Made by a program: the position numbers and the translations under genes | Notes under the pieces: model-generated | The model's input: only the letters and a program-made list of their open reading frames with translations | Database searches by the model: none | What the model was told of the DNA's origin: nothing | Source: Desulfovibrio desulfuricans | GTDB lineage: Bacteria; Desulfobacterota; Desulfovibrionia; Desulfovibrionales; Desulfovibrionaceae | Reading direction: 5' to 3' | DNA: 6,586 nucleotides | NCBI GenBank assembly: GCA_003251995.1 | Contig: QKDT01000203.1 | Span: 1-6,586 of the forward strand | Part shown: positions 1-5,201 of the stretch, in pieces | Position numbering within the stretch: the stretch's first letter is position 1 | How the letters are laid out: each line of letters begins with the position of its first letter

Positions 1-695
1 CCTTCGCAGCTCTGCACATGGGTTGTCAGCTTGCGCTCGGCCTCCAGTATGGGCAGGTGGCGCAACAAGGCGTCAATACCGGCAAAGTAGGTATGGACAA
101 AATTCCACAGCAGAGAGCGCTTGTAATTGATGGGCCACCAACCGATTTCCACTATGGGGCCGGTATCCAGCCCGGCATCAAGGTGAAAAAGCGTGCAGCC
201 AGAGCGCGCATCGCCCTGTTCCATAGCCCGAAAGGGGCTGCAAAGACCTTGCAGGTCGGGTAGCGCGCCAGGGTGCATGCCGTAGGTGCCAAGCCTGGGC
301 ATATTAATGACTTCATCTGGGATAACGTAATCATAACGGCAGGATATAACAACATCTGGCGCAAGTTCACGCATGGCCTGACGCGCAGTGGATGACCGCA
401 TGGGCCCCCACAGCTCCATATCAATGCCATAACGTTTTTTCAGGCCCAGATATGTCTGGCATGGTGCCGCATTGCCTTGGGGAAAGCGGGCTTCCAACCA
501 GGGCAGAATATGCTCAAGCACCATGGCCCGCTCGTGGGCAACAAGGTTTGCCGCGTAGTCATTGCTACATTCCGCGTCCAGCACGTAATCAGAAAGCACC
601 ACAAAAACATCGTGTTTTGGTGCAATGCCTGCCAGCAATCTATTAAGGGCGACACATCCTGCAAGATCTTTCTTGGCGCAAACAACAATTTTCAC
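1..695 (-). CDS. Formyltransferase-fold protein, N-terminal part (3' end beyond the window)
   Basis: An open frame starts at GTG 695-693 and runs off the left edge: 231 codons and two bases, with no stop. AAAGGA (plus positions 702-707) sits 6 bases before the GTG and fixes the start. Residues 1-37 read VKIVVCAKKDLAG... and look like the first strand and helix of the Rossmann-like formyltransferase fold. The signature region is at 135-181: LGTYGMHPGALPDLQG, then SGCTLFHLDAGLDTGPIV. His141 and Asp177 match the conserved His and Asp of folate-dependent formyltransferases (PurN, Fmt, ArnA-type; PF00551). The catalytic Asn of the usual N-x-H triad is Gly139 here, so the protein is an atypical member. 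Substrate and donor cannot be told from sequence. It is unlikely to be PurN or Fmt, which keep N-x-H. A cytoplasmic location is inferred from the lack of a signal peptide. The family call is fairly secure; the function is unknown. Confidence 0.8.
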   Translation of the reverse strand, partial: MKIVVCAKKDLAGCVALNRLLAGIAPKHDVFVVLSDYVLDAECSNDYAANLVAHERAMVLEHILPWLEARFPQGNAAPCQTYLGLKKRYGIDMELWGPMRSSTARQAMRELAPDVVISCRYDYVIPDEVINMPRLGTYGMHPGALPDLQGLCSPFRAMEQGDARSGCTLFHLDAGLDTGPIVEIGWWPINYKRSLLWNFVHTYFAGIDALLRHLPILEAERKLTTHVQSCE

Positions 696-756
696 GGCGC
701 ATCCTTTCGAGGAACATTCCGCAGGATGCTACGCTGCAACGTTATGCATGGAAAGG

Positions 757-779
757 AAAAATTGCCGTGACTGTGGCAA
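757..779 (-). terminator. Weak candidate intrinsic terminator after the dipeptidase gene
   Basis: Read on the minus strand, TTGCC and GGCAA form a 5-bp stem around an 8-base loop, followed at once by five T residues. It lies about 45 bases after the TAG of the dipeptidase gene and before the GTG of the formyltransferase gene. The stem is short and the T-run modest, so termination would be partial at best. If real, it separates the two minus-strand genes. Confidence 0.35.
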
Positions 780-822
780 ACTGCCTATTCACTCGCCCCA
801 ATATTCTCAACGCATGGCAGCC

Positions 823-1524
823 CTATTCGACTGCAAAATTAAAGTAGGTGTCGGGATGCGGCTCGTTTTTCAGCGTGTAGTGCCACCACTCCTCCTCATA
901 GCGCTTAAACCCCGCATTTTGCATAAGGCCAAGCAAAATGGCCCTGTTGGCCTCTTGCTGGGGGCTTATACCCTTGGCGCCGTGGTGTGAGGCCGCACCA
1001 AAAAAGTCAAAGGGGGTACCCATATCCAGCTCTTTGCCGCTCAGCCTGTCCACAAGGGTCAGGTCAACCGTGCTGCCGCGTGAATGCCCGGAGCGTGTGG
1101 CAACATAGCCCATGTCAAAAACCCGTGCCTTATCAACCTGCGGATAAAAAATAGGCTTCATGCTGATATCTGAGGCATTCATGCCCCACCGCACAAAATG
1201 ATCCACAGCCGCCTGGGGACGATAGGCATCAAAAATTTTTAGGGTATAACCCTCTTTTTCCGCAGCAGAGGCGGCTTTGCACAGGGCCTTTGCCGCTGGT
1301 TCGGTTAAAATCGCCTGCGGCGCAAGGTAGCCATCGATACGCTTGCCCACAAAGTTGTAGGAAGAAAAATAGCGTATTTCCAAAATAACATTTTCGCACA
1401 TGTCTGTTACATGTACAAAGCCCTCGCGCACGGCAGCCGGGGATTGCATGGGCAGCAGCACCCCCAGGGTCAGAACCAACACCTGCAGCAAATGAAGGGA
1501 ATCGTAATTACGGCGCGCAATCAT
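823..1524 (-). CDS. ddpX: Exported D-alanyl-D-alanine dipeptidase, VanX/DdpX type (peptidase M15D)
   Basis: This 233-residue zinc dipeptidase hydrolyses D-Ala-D-Ala. ATG 1524-1522 is preferred because GAGGAG (1531-1536) lies 6 bases upstream; an in-frame ATG further upstream (1638) has no such site and would bury the signal peptide. Residues 1-31 look like a Sec signal: n-region MIARRNYDS, hydrophobic core LLQVLVLTLGVLL, and a likely cut after SPA or PAA. The enzyme should therefore act in the periplasm. Family residues are present: Arg102 in DAYRP, zinc ligands His147 and Asp154 in SGHSRGSTVDLT, and Glu212 with zinc ligand His215 in EEWWHY. Length fits exported Gram-negative relatives. No vanH or vanA neighbour is present, so a role in D-Ala-D-Ala turnover or scavenging from cell-wall material is more likely than glycopeptide resistance. 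Cys43 and Cys82 could form a disulfide (inference). The family is certain; the symbol ddpX rather than vanX is a judgement. Confidence 0.92.
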   Translation of the reverse strand: MIARRNYDSLHLLQVLVLTLGVLLPMQSPAAVREGFVHVTDMCENVILEIRYFSSYNFVGKRIDGYLAPQAILTEPAAKALCKAASAAEKEGYTLKIFDAYRPQAAVDHFVRWGMNASDISMKPIFYPQVDKARVFDMGYVATRSGHSRGSTVDLTLVDRLSGKELDMGTPFDFFGAASHHGAKGISPQQEANRAILLGLMQNAGFKRYEEEWWHYTLKNEPHPDTYFNFAVE

Positions 1525-1584
1525 GGTTATCTCCTCAATTTTGTCAGCCCTGCACCGGCGGCAAGCCCTTTTCACACTGATGGC

Positions 1585-1613
1585 ATTGCACATCATTATG
1601 ATACTGTCGTCAA
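1585..1613 (-). promoter_or_regulatory. Candidate sigma-70-like promoter for the dipeptidase gene
   Basis: On the minus strand, TTGACG (plus 1608-1613) and TGCAAT (plus 1585-1590) are separated by exactly 17 bases. The -35 matches the consensus at 5 of 6 positions and the -10 at 4 of 6. Transcription would start near 1578, giving a leader of about 55 bases with the GAGGAG ribosome binding site. This was found by eye only. Confidence 0.4.
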
Positions 1614-1624
1614 TACTTGGAGTT

Positions 1625-1653
1625 TTGACCTTTTGCATTCAAGAAGGCATACT
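1625..1653 (+). promoter_or_regulatory. Candidate sigma-70-like promoter for selD
   Basis: TTGACC (1625-1630) and CATACT (1648-1653) are spaced by 17 bases. The -35 matches 5 of 6 and the -10 matches 4 of 6 consensus positions. The predicted start near 1660 gives selD a short leader of about 30 bases. This site and the candidate dipeptidase promoter stand back to back with their -35 boxes 11 bases apart, so the two genes may influence each other's transcription. Confidence 0.45.
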
Positions 1654-1676
1654 TGGCAGATGAACACTACACTACC

Positions 1677-1682
1677 AGGGAG
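1677..1682 (+). promoter_or_regulatory. Ribosome binding site that sets the selD start
   Basis: AGGGAG lies 6 bases before ATG 1689. The same 6-base spacing is seen for the dipeptidase, formyltransferase and tig genes in this window. It shows that translation begins upstream of the in-frame TGA at 1722, not at the TTG at 1809, which has no comparable site. Confidence 0.75.
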
Positions 1683-1688
1683 CGCAGC

Positions 1689-2747
1689 ATGAAACTGCTG
1701 GAAAAAGCCCGCGCGGCCGGTTGAGCCGCCAAGCTGGCTCCAGGGGCCCTGGAGCGACTTTTACGCGGTCTGCCGTCTGATACGCGCCCCGACCTTGAGG
1801 CCAGGGTCTTGGCAGGTCGCGCCCGGAATGAAGACGCCGTTGTGCTGACCGTTCCCCCTGGCTGTGCCCTGGTACAGACCGTGGATATTCTTGCGCCCAT
1901 CGTCAACGATGCTTTTGCCTTTGGTCGCATTGCCGCCGCCAACGCGCTCTCGGATGTGTACGCCATGGGTGGGCAGCCGTGGAGCGCCATGAACGTGGCC
2001 TTTTTCCCGCAGGCGCTGGCAGAAGACGACCCCCAGCACATACTGGAAAATATTTTGCGCGGCGGCCTGGATGCCATGAACGAGGCCGGGGCCGTGCTGG
2101 CTGGCGGACATACCGTACAGGATGAGGAACTCAAATACGGCTTGGCGGTTACGGGCATTATCGACCCCGCGCACATGGCGCGCAACGATGGCTTGAAGCC
2201 GGGGCAAAAACTACTGCTCACCAAACCGCTGGGAACAGGTGTGCTCGCCACCGCGGTAAAGGCCCGTTGGGACGGCGCAGAGGAAAGCGAGGCGGAAGTC
2301 ACACGCTGGTGCTCACGCCTCAACAGCGTGGCAGGGGCCGTTGTGCGCGACCTTAAAATAGCCGCCGCCACGGATATAACGGGCTTTGGCCTTGGTGGTC
2401 ATGCCCTAGAAATGGCCCTTGCCTCAAATGTTACCGTGGTATTGCACGCCGAGGCCCTGCCCCTTATGCCGCACGCCATAGAATACGCGCGCGACGGGCT
2501 TATCCCCGCTGGCAGCCACCTTAACAGAAAATACTGGGCCTGCTCCACCCATGTTGAGGATGGCGTGGACGAAGCGCTGACAAGCCTCGCCTTTGACGCG
2601 CAGACATCGGGCGGGCTGCTGCTGGCTGTGCCGCAGGAACAAGTGACGCAAGCCTGCCAAATGCTGCTGGCAGGGGGCGATCTGGCCTGCGAGGTGGGCG
2701 AGGTTATAGCCCCAAGGGCAGATGGCGCGGCGCTGGTGCTACGCTAA
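1689..2747 (+). CDS. selD: Selenophosphate synthetase, selenoprotein with Sec12 (TGA at 1722-1724)
   Basis: SelD makes selenophosphate, the selenium donor for selenocysteine and selenouridine, from selenide and ATP in the cytoplasm. Reading TGA 1722-1724 as selenocysteine gives 352 residues, close to E. coli SelD (347). The N-terminus is KARAAGUAAKLAP: Sec12 aligns with E. coli Cys17 of GAGCGCK, and Lys15 with its essential Lys20. Downstream marks are ED at 48-49 for the metal/ATP site, TVD at 64-66, FGRIAAANALSDVYAMGG at 78-95, AGGH at 138-141, LTKPLGTGVL at 177-186, ATDITGFGLGGH at 227-238 and AQTSGGLLLAV at 304-314. The ATG at 1689 has a good ribosome binding site. The next in-frame start, TTG 1809, would remove the active-site loop. 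The second Cys of the loop (Cys19 in E. coli) is Ala14, so Sec is the only chalcogen there. selA and selB are not in the window and must be elsewhere. A nonsense-mutated pseudogene is the alternative, but the downstream SECIS-like hairpin and intact frame argue against it. Confidence 0.93.
1722..1769 (+). promoter_or_regulatory. Putative bacterial SECIS element inside selD
   Basis: Directly after the TGA, an 8-bp uninterrupted upper helix forms between 1737-1744 (GCTCCAGG) and 1748-1755 (CCTGGAGC). Opening the last pair leaves a GGGCC loop. A lower helix can pair 1725-1729 with 1765-1769, including one G-U pair. Bacterial SECIS hairpins recognised by SelB lie just 3' of the UGA and carry a GG in the apical loop; here the GG at 1745-1746 is 21-22 bases past the UGA, within the usual range. 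I do not see the bulged U described within the upper stem of E. coli fdhF, although U1735 lies in the internal loop. The fold was made by eye. Confidence 0.75.
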
Positions 2748-2932
2748 CAAACTGTAAGAAAAGATTTTTGCCGAGAGCATGCCCAGCGCAAATTGCCCCA
2801 AGGCCACCCTGCGGATAATGAATGCCAGCCCTTTTACATGGGGCGATCATGCCAAGGCATGCTTGAGATAGCCATTTTGATCATTTTTTTTTAAATTATG
2901 GCTTGCCGTAACGGTATTACGACTTATGTAAA

Positions 2933-2962
2933 GCGGAGATTTTCGGTTAACGCCCTCTCCGC
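2933..2962 (+). repeat. Inverted repeat, 7-bp stem with 16-base loop
   Basis: GCGGAGA (2933-2939) pairs perfectly with TCTCCGC (2956-2962). The loop contains the palindrome GTTAAC. No T-run follows, so it is not an intrinsic terminator. It may be an operator-like site or a leader hairpin upstream of tRNA-Leu; the role is unknown. Confidence 0.5.
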
Positions 2963-3006
2963 CCGGCTCAGCGTCTGGCAACAGGCGCGCCGCACGGCTT
3001 GCAGCC

Positions 3007-3018
3007 CACTTGCAAGTG
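3007..3018. repeat. Perfect 12-bp palindrome close to tRNA-Leu
   Basis: CACTTGCAAGTG reads the same on both strands and ends 19 bases before the first base of the tRNA. Its position fits a regulator site or a promoter-proximal element, but no binding protein can be named from sequence. Confidence 0.5.
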
Positions 3019-3037
3019 TGCTATGGAAACACGCTTT

Positions 3038-3121
3038 GCGAGAGTGGCGGAATTGGTAGACGCACTGGACTTAGAATCCAGCACCTATGGTATGGGGGTT
3101 CAAGTCCCCCCTCTCGCACCA
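3038..3121 (+). tRNA. leuX-type tRNA-Leu(UAG): tRNA-Leu, anticodon UAG, CCA encoded
   Basis: The cloverleaf folds cleanly. The acceptor stem is GCGAGAG (3038-3044) with CTCTCGC (3111-3117), discriminator A3118 and CCA at 3119-3121. The anticodon stem CTGGA/TCCAG encloses loop CTTAGAA, with UAG at 3072-3074, which reads CUA and, by wobble, other CUN leucine codons. A class II variable arm (ACC-TAT-GGT) is typical of tRNA-Leu. The T arm is GGGGG-TTCAAGT-CCCCC (3094-3110). The tig start lies only 28 bases downstream with no terminator, so the tRNA is probably cut out of a shared transcript (inference). The name given describes the type; no locus name is implied. Confidence 0.97.
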
Positions 3122-3137
3122 TCTACCTCACCAAGAA

Positions 3138-3143
3138 AAGGAG
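3138..3143 (+). promoter_or_regulatory. Ribosome binding site that sets the tig start
   Basis: AAGGAG lies 6 bases before GTG 3150. It decides between this GTG and the upstream in-frame ATG at 3087, which lies inside the tRNA gene and cannot be the start. Confidence 0.85.
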
Positions 3144-3149
3144 TCCCTC

Positions 3150-4496
3150 GTGGAATATAGCGCAGAAGACATTTCGCCGGTAAGAAAAAAGGTCGTCATC
3201 ACCACCGAAGCCCAGGAAGTGGAAGCAGCCATCATGGGCGCCGTGGCGCTGTACAAAACATCGGTGCAGCTGGACGGATTCCGCAAGGGTAAGGTTCCGG
3301 CGTCGGTCATCGAGCAGCGTTTCCGCGACAAGATCTACGAAGAAGCCCGTCAGGATCTGGTCAACGTCCATATCAACGAAGTCATGCAGAAGCTTGACGT
3401 TTCCCCTCTTGCGGGCGTTGACGTGGATGCCAAGGGCACCTTTGAACGCGGTCAGGGCTACCAGTACAGCATTGAATTTGAAATGCTGCCCACTTTCAAG
3501 CTGCCTGCCTATGAAGGTATGGAAGTTGACCAGGAAAAAGTGGTTGTGGACGAAAAGGAAGTGCAGGAAGTTATCGACCGCATCCGCCGCGACCGCGCCG
3601 AGCTTGTGCCAGTTGAAGGCACCGGCCCCGCTGTTGACGGTCAGGTTGCCACCATCGACTTTGCCGCTTTTGAAAACGGCGAACCGCTCGAAGGCGTAAA
3701 GGCCGAAAGCTTTGACCTGGCCCTTGGTGAACGTCAGGCGCTGGAAGACTTTGAAGCCCTGGTCAAGACCATCCACTACGGCGAAGAAGGCGAAGGCCAG
3801 ATCACCTTCCCCGAAGATTTTCTTGCCAAAGACCTTGCTGGCAAGACCGTGACCATGAAGATCAGGGTTCACGCCATCAAGGAACGCAAGCTGCCCGAAC
3901 TGAACGACGAGCTTGCCAAGACCGTTGGCCTTGAAAGCGTGGACAAGCTGCGCGAAGCCATCACCGGCAGCTACACCCAGAGCCGCGCCAACCTCAACAA
4001 GAGCGCCGCGCAGAAGATCCTGCTTGACCGTCTGCTCAAGATGGTCGAGTTCGAGCTGCCGCCCACCCTTGTTGACACCCAGGTGCGCACCCTGCTGGGC
4101 GACATGGCTGCCCGCATTGAGCGCCAGGGCCGCAGCCTTGATTCTTTGGGCAAGAGCATGGAAGAACTGCGCGCCGACGTGCAGCCCCAGGCTGACGAAT
4201 TGGCCCGTTCGCAGGTTCTGCTGCTGAGCATTGCCAAAAAAGAAGGTCTTGACGTTACCGACAATGAGGTCAACACTCAGATTTACCAGATGAGCATGCG
4301 CACTGGCGAAGACTTCAAGACCCTGCGCGAAAGTTATGAACGCTCGGGCATGATCTTTGTGCTGCGTGACCGCATGCTGGCTGACAAGGCCATGGATCTG
4401 ATCTACGCCAAGTCCAAGGTGACCGAAGTGGAACCCAAGGCGCCAGCAGCCGAAGGCGACGCCGCGCCGGGCGCACCCGCCAGCGCTCAGGACTAA
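3150..4496 (+). CDS. tig: Trigger factor, ribosome-associated chaperone and peptidyl-prolyl isomerase
   Basis: Trigger factor docks at the ribosomal exit tunnel and shields nascent chains in the cytosol. With the GTG start it has 448 residues, against 432 in E. coli. The order is an N-terminal ribosome-binding domain (about 1-115), with the docking signature GFRKGKVP at 43-50 in the same place as in E. coli; an FKBP-type isomerase domain (about 157-240, from GPAVDGQVATIDF to the region before ERKLPELND); and a SurA-like C-terminal cradle (about 250-420). The last 23 or so residues are an Ala/Pro-rich tail likely to be disordered, which accounts for the extra length. The start follows from AAGGAG at 3138-3143. 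It is 28 bases after tRNA-Leu and is closed by a strong terminator, ahead of clpP and clpX, a neighbourhood common for tig. The identification is secure. Confidence 0.97.
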   Translation: MEYSAEDISPVRKKVVITTEAQEVEAAIMGAVALYKTSVQLDGFRKGKVPASVIEQRFRDKIYEEARQDLVNVHINEVMQKLDVSPLAGVDVDAKGTFERGQGYQYSIEFEMLPTFKLPAYEGMEVDQEKVVVDEKEVQEVIDRIRRDRAELVPVEGTGPAVDGQVATIDFAAFENGEPLEGVKAESFDLALGERQALEDFEALVKTIHYGEEGEGQITFPEDFLAKDLAGKTVTMKIRVHAIKERKLPELNDELAKTVGLESVDKLREAITGSYTQSRANLNKSAAQKILLDRLLKMVEFELPPTLVDTQVRTLLGDMAARIERQGRSLDSLGKSMEELRADVQPQADELARSQVLLLSIAKKEGLDVTDNEVNTQIYQMSMRTGEDFKTLRESYERSGMIFVLRDRMLADKAMDLIYAKSKVTEVEPKAPAAEGDAAPGAPASAQD

Positions 4497-4508
4497 CTAA
4501 GTATAAGG

Positions 4509-4532
4509 GAGGCGGCCTTAAGGCCGCCTTTT
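4509..4532 (+). terminator. Strong intrinsic terminator after tig
   Basis: GGCGGCC (4511-4517) and GGCCGCC (4522-4528) form a perfect 7-bp GC-rich stem around a TTAA loop, extended by an A-T and a G-U pair. TTTT follows at 4529-4532, with more T-rich sequence to 4542. It begins 12 bases after the tig stop, and should end most tRNA-Leu/tig transcripts before clpP. Confidence 0.93.
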
Positions 4533-4591
4533 GGTTTATTTTGCGCTAACACCGCGCACAACCGGCCCACAAGCCGCGCCAAGAGGCTCAT

Positions 4592-5200
4592 ATGTCGCTT
4601 GTCCCCATGGTTATTGAAACCACCGGCCGCTCTGAGCGAGCCTATGATATCTATTCGCGTCTGCTCAAGGACCGCATTGTTTTGCTCGGCTCCGAGGTCA
4701 ACGATACCGTTGCTTCCCTCATCTGCGCCCAGTTGCTGTTTCTTGAGTCGCAAGATCCGGAAAAAGAGATCTACCTTTACATCAACTCTCCCGGCGGCTC
4801 AGTTACCGCCGGGCTTGCCATTTATGACACCCTGCGCTTTATCACCTCGCCGGTGGCTACGGTGTGCATGGGTCGCGCCGCCAGCATGGGGGCGTTTTTG
4901 CTGGCAGCAGGCAAGCCTGGCATGCGTTTTGCTTTGCCTAACAGTCAGATTATGATCCACCAGCCCTCTGGCGGTTTTCAGGGTCAGGCCACAGATATTG
5001 AAATCCACGCACGCGAGGTGCTGCGTCTTAAAGAACGCCTCAACCGCATGCTGGCAGACAATACGGGCCGCCCCTATAAGGATATTGTCAAAGCTACCGA
5101 ACGCGATAACTTTTTGACTCCTGAGGAAGCCAAGGAACTCGGCATCATTGACCGCGTGCTTGTATCGCGCAATGAAATGGCTCAGGAAAAGAGCGAGTAA
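4592..5200 (+). CDS. clpP: ATP-dependent Clp protease, proteolytic subunit
   Basis: ClpP is a self-compartmentalised serine protease. Two stacked heptameric rings degrade chains fed in by ClpX or ClpA. The protein has 202 residues, normal for the family. The catalytic triad is visible: Ser98 in GRAASMGAFLL, His123 in MIHQPSGG and Asp172 in ERDNFLTPEEA. The substrate strand motif YINSPGGSVTAGLAIYDT lies at 63-80. The N-terminus MSLVPMVIETTGRSERAYDI is short, so any processed leader is only a few residues. AGAGG (4582-4586) lies 5 bases before the ATG. clpX starts 2 bases after its stop, so the two are surely one operon. The tig terminator upstream implies a separate promoter, or read-through, for clpPX, but no convincing promoter is visible in 4533-4591. 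Confidence 0.98.
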   Translation: MSLVPMVIETTGRSERAYDIYSRLLKDRIVLLGSEVNDTVASLICAQLLFLESQDPEKEIYLYINSPGGSVTAGLAIYDTLRFITSPVATVCMGRAASMGAFLLAAGKPGMRFALPNSQIMIHQPSGGFQGQATDIEIHAREVLRLKERLNRMLADNTGRPYKDIVKATERDNFLTPEEAKELGIIDRVLVSRNEMAQEKSE

Positions 5201-5201
5201 T

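Larger units (their letters stand above)
2748..3037 (+). other. Non-coding spacer between selD and tRNA-Leu
   Basis: No convincing gene is present in these 290 bases. Visible structure, left to right: GCCCC/GGGGC arms that could pair 2795-2799 with 2840-2844; CATGCC-AA-GGCATG at 2848-2861; an AT-rich patch with nine T residues at 2884-2892, flanked by AGCCAT (2870-2875) and ATGGCT (2898-2903); a 7-bp hairpin at 2933-2962; and a 12-bp palindrome at 3007-3018. A promoter for the tRNA-Leu/tig unit should lie here. TTGCCG (2903-2908) with TATGTA (2925-2930) at 16 bases is the best I can see, and it is weak. No clear selD terminator is visible next to the stop codon. Confidence 0.5.

Noticed and set aside
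1525..1638. Longer dipeptidase starting at ATG 1638
   Set aside because: The extra 38 residues lack family similarity and precede a proper signal peptide; GAGGAG sits before ATG 1524.
1809..2747. SelD starting at TTG 1809 as a 312-residue protein
   Set aside because: No ribosome binding site precedes the TTG, and the start would remove the catalytic residue and Lys15; homology to SelD continues upstream through the TGA.
2779..2871. 30-codon open frame on the plus strand in the selD-tRNA spacer
   Set aside because: There is no convincing ribosome binding site, no recognisable features, and the length is well within chance expectation.
2999..3027. TTGCAG-N17-TATGGA as the tRNA-Leu promoter
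   Set aside because: Only 3 of 6 matches in each box, and it overlaps the 12-bp palindrome; too weak to call, although the position would suit a tRNA promoter.
3087..3149. N-terminal extension of trigger factor from ATG 3087
   Set aside because: It would be translated from within the tRNA-Leu gene; GTG 3150 has AAGGAG at the right distance and gives the family N-terminus.
3123..3872. Long minus-strand open frame opposite tig (and similar ones opposite selD, clpP and clpX)
   Set aside because: These are shadows of GC-rich coding on the plus strand; they have no ribosome binding sites and composition unlike real proteins.
5148..5201. ClpX starting at ATG 5148 inside clpP
   Set aside because: The extra 18 residues are out-of-frame translation of the clpP 3' end; MAKNDKPTV at 5202 is the expected ClpX start.
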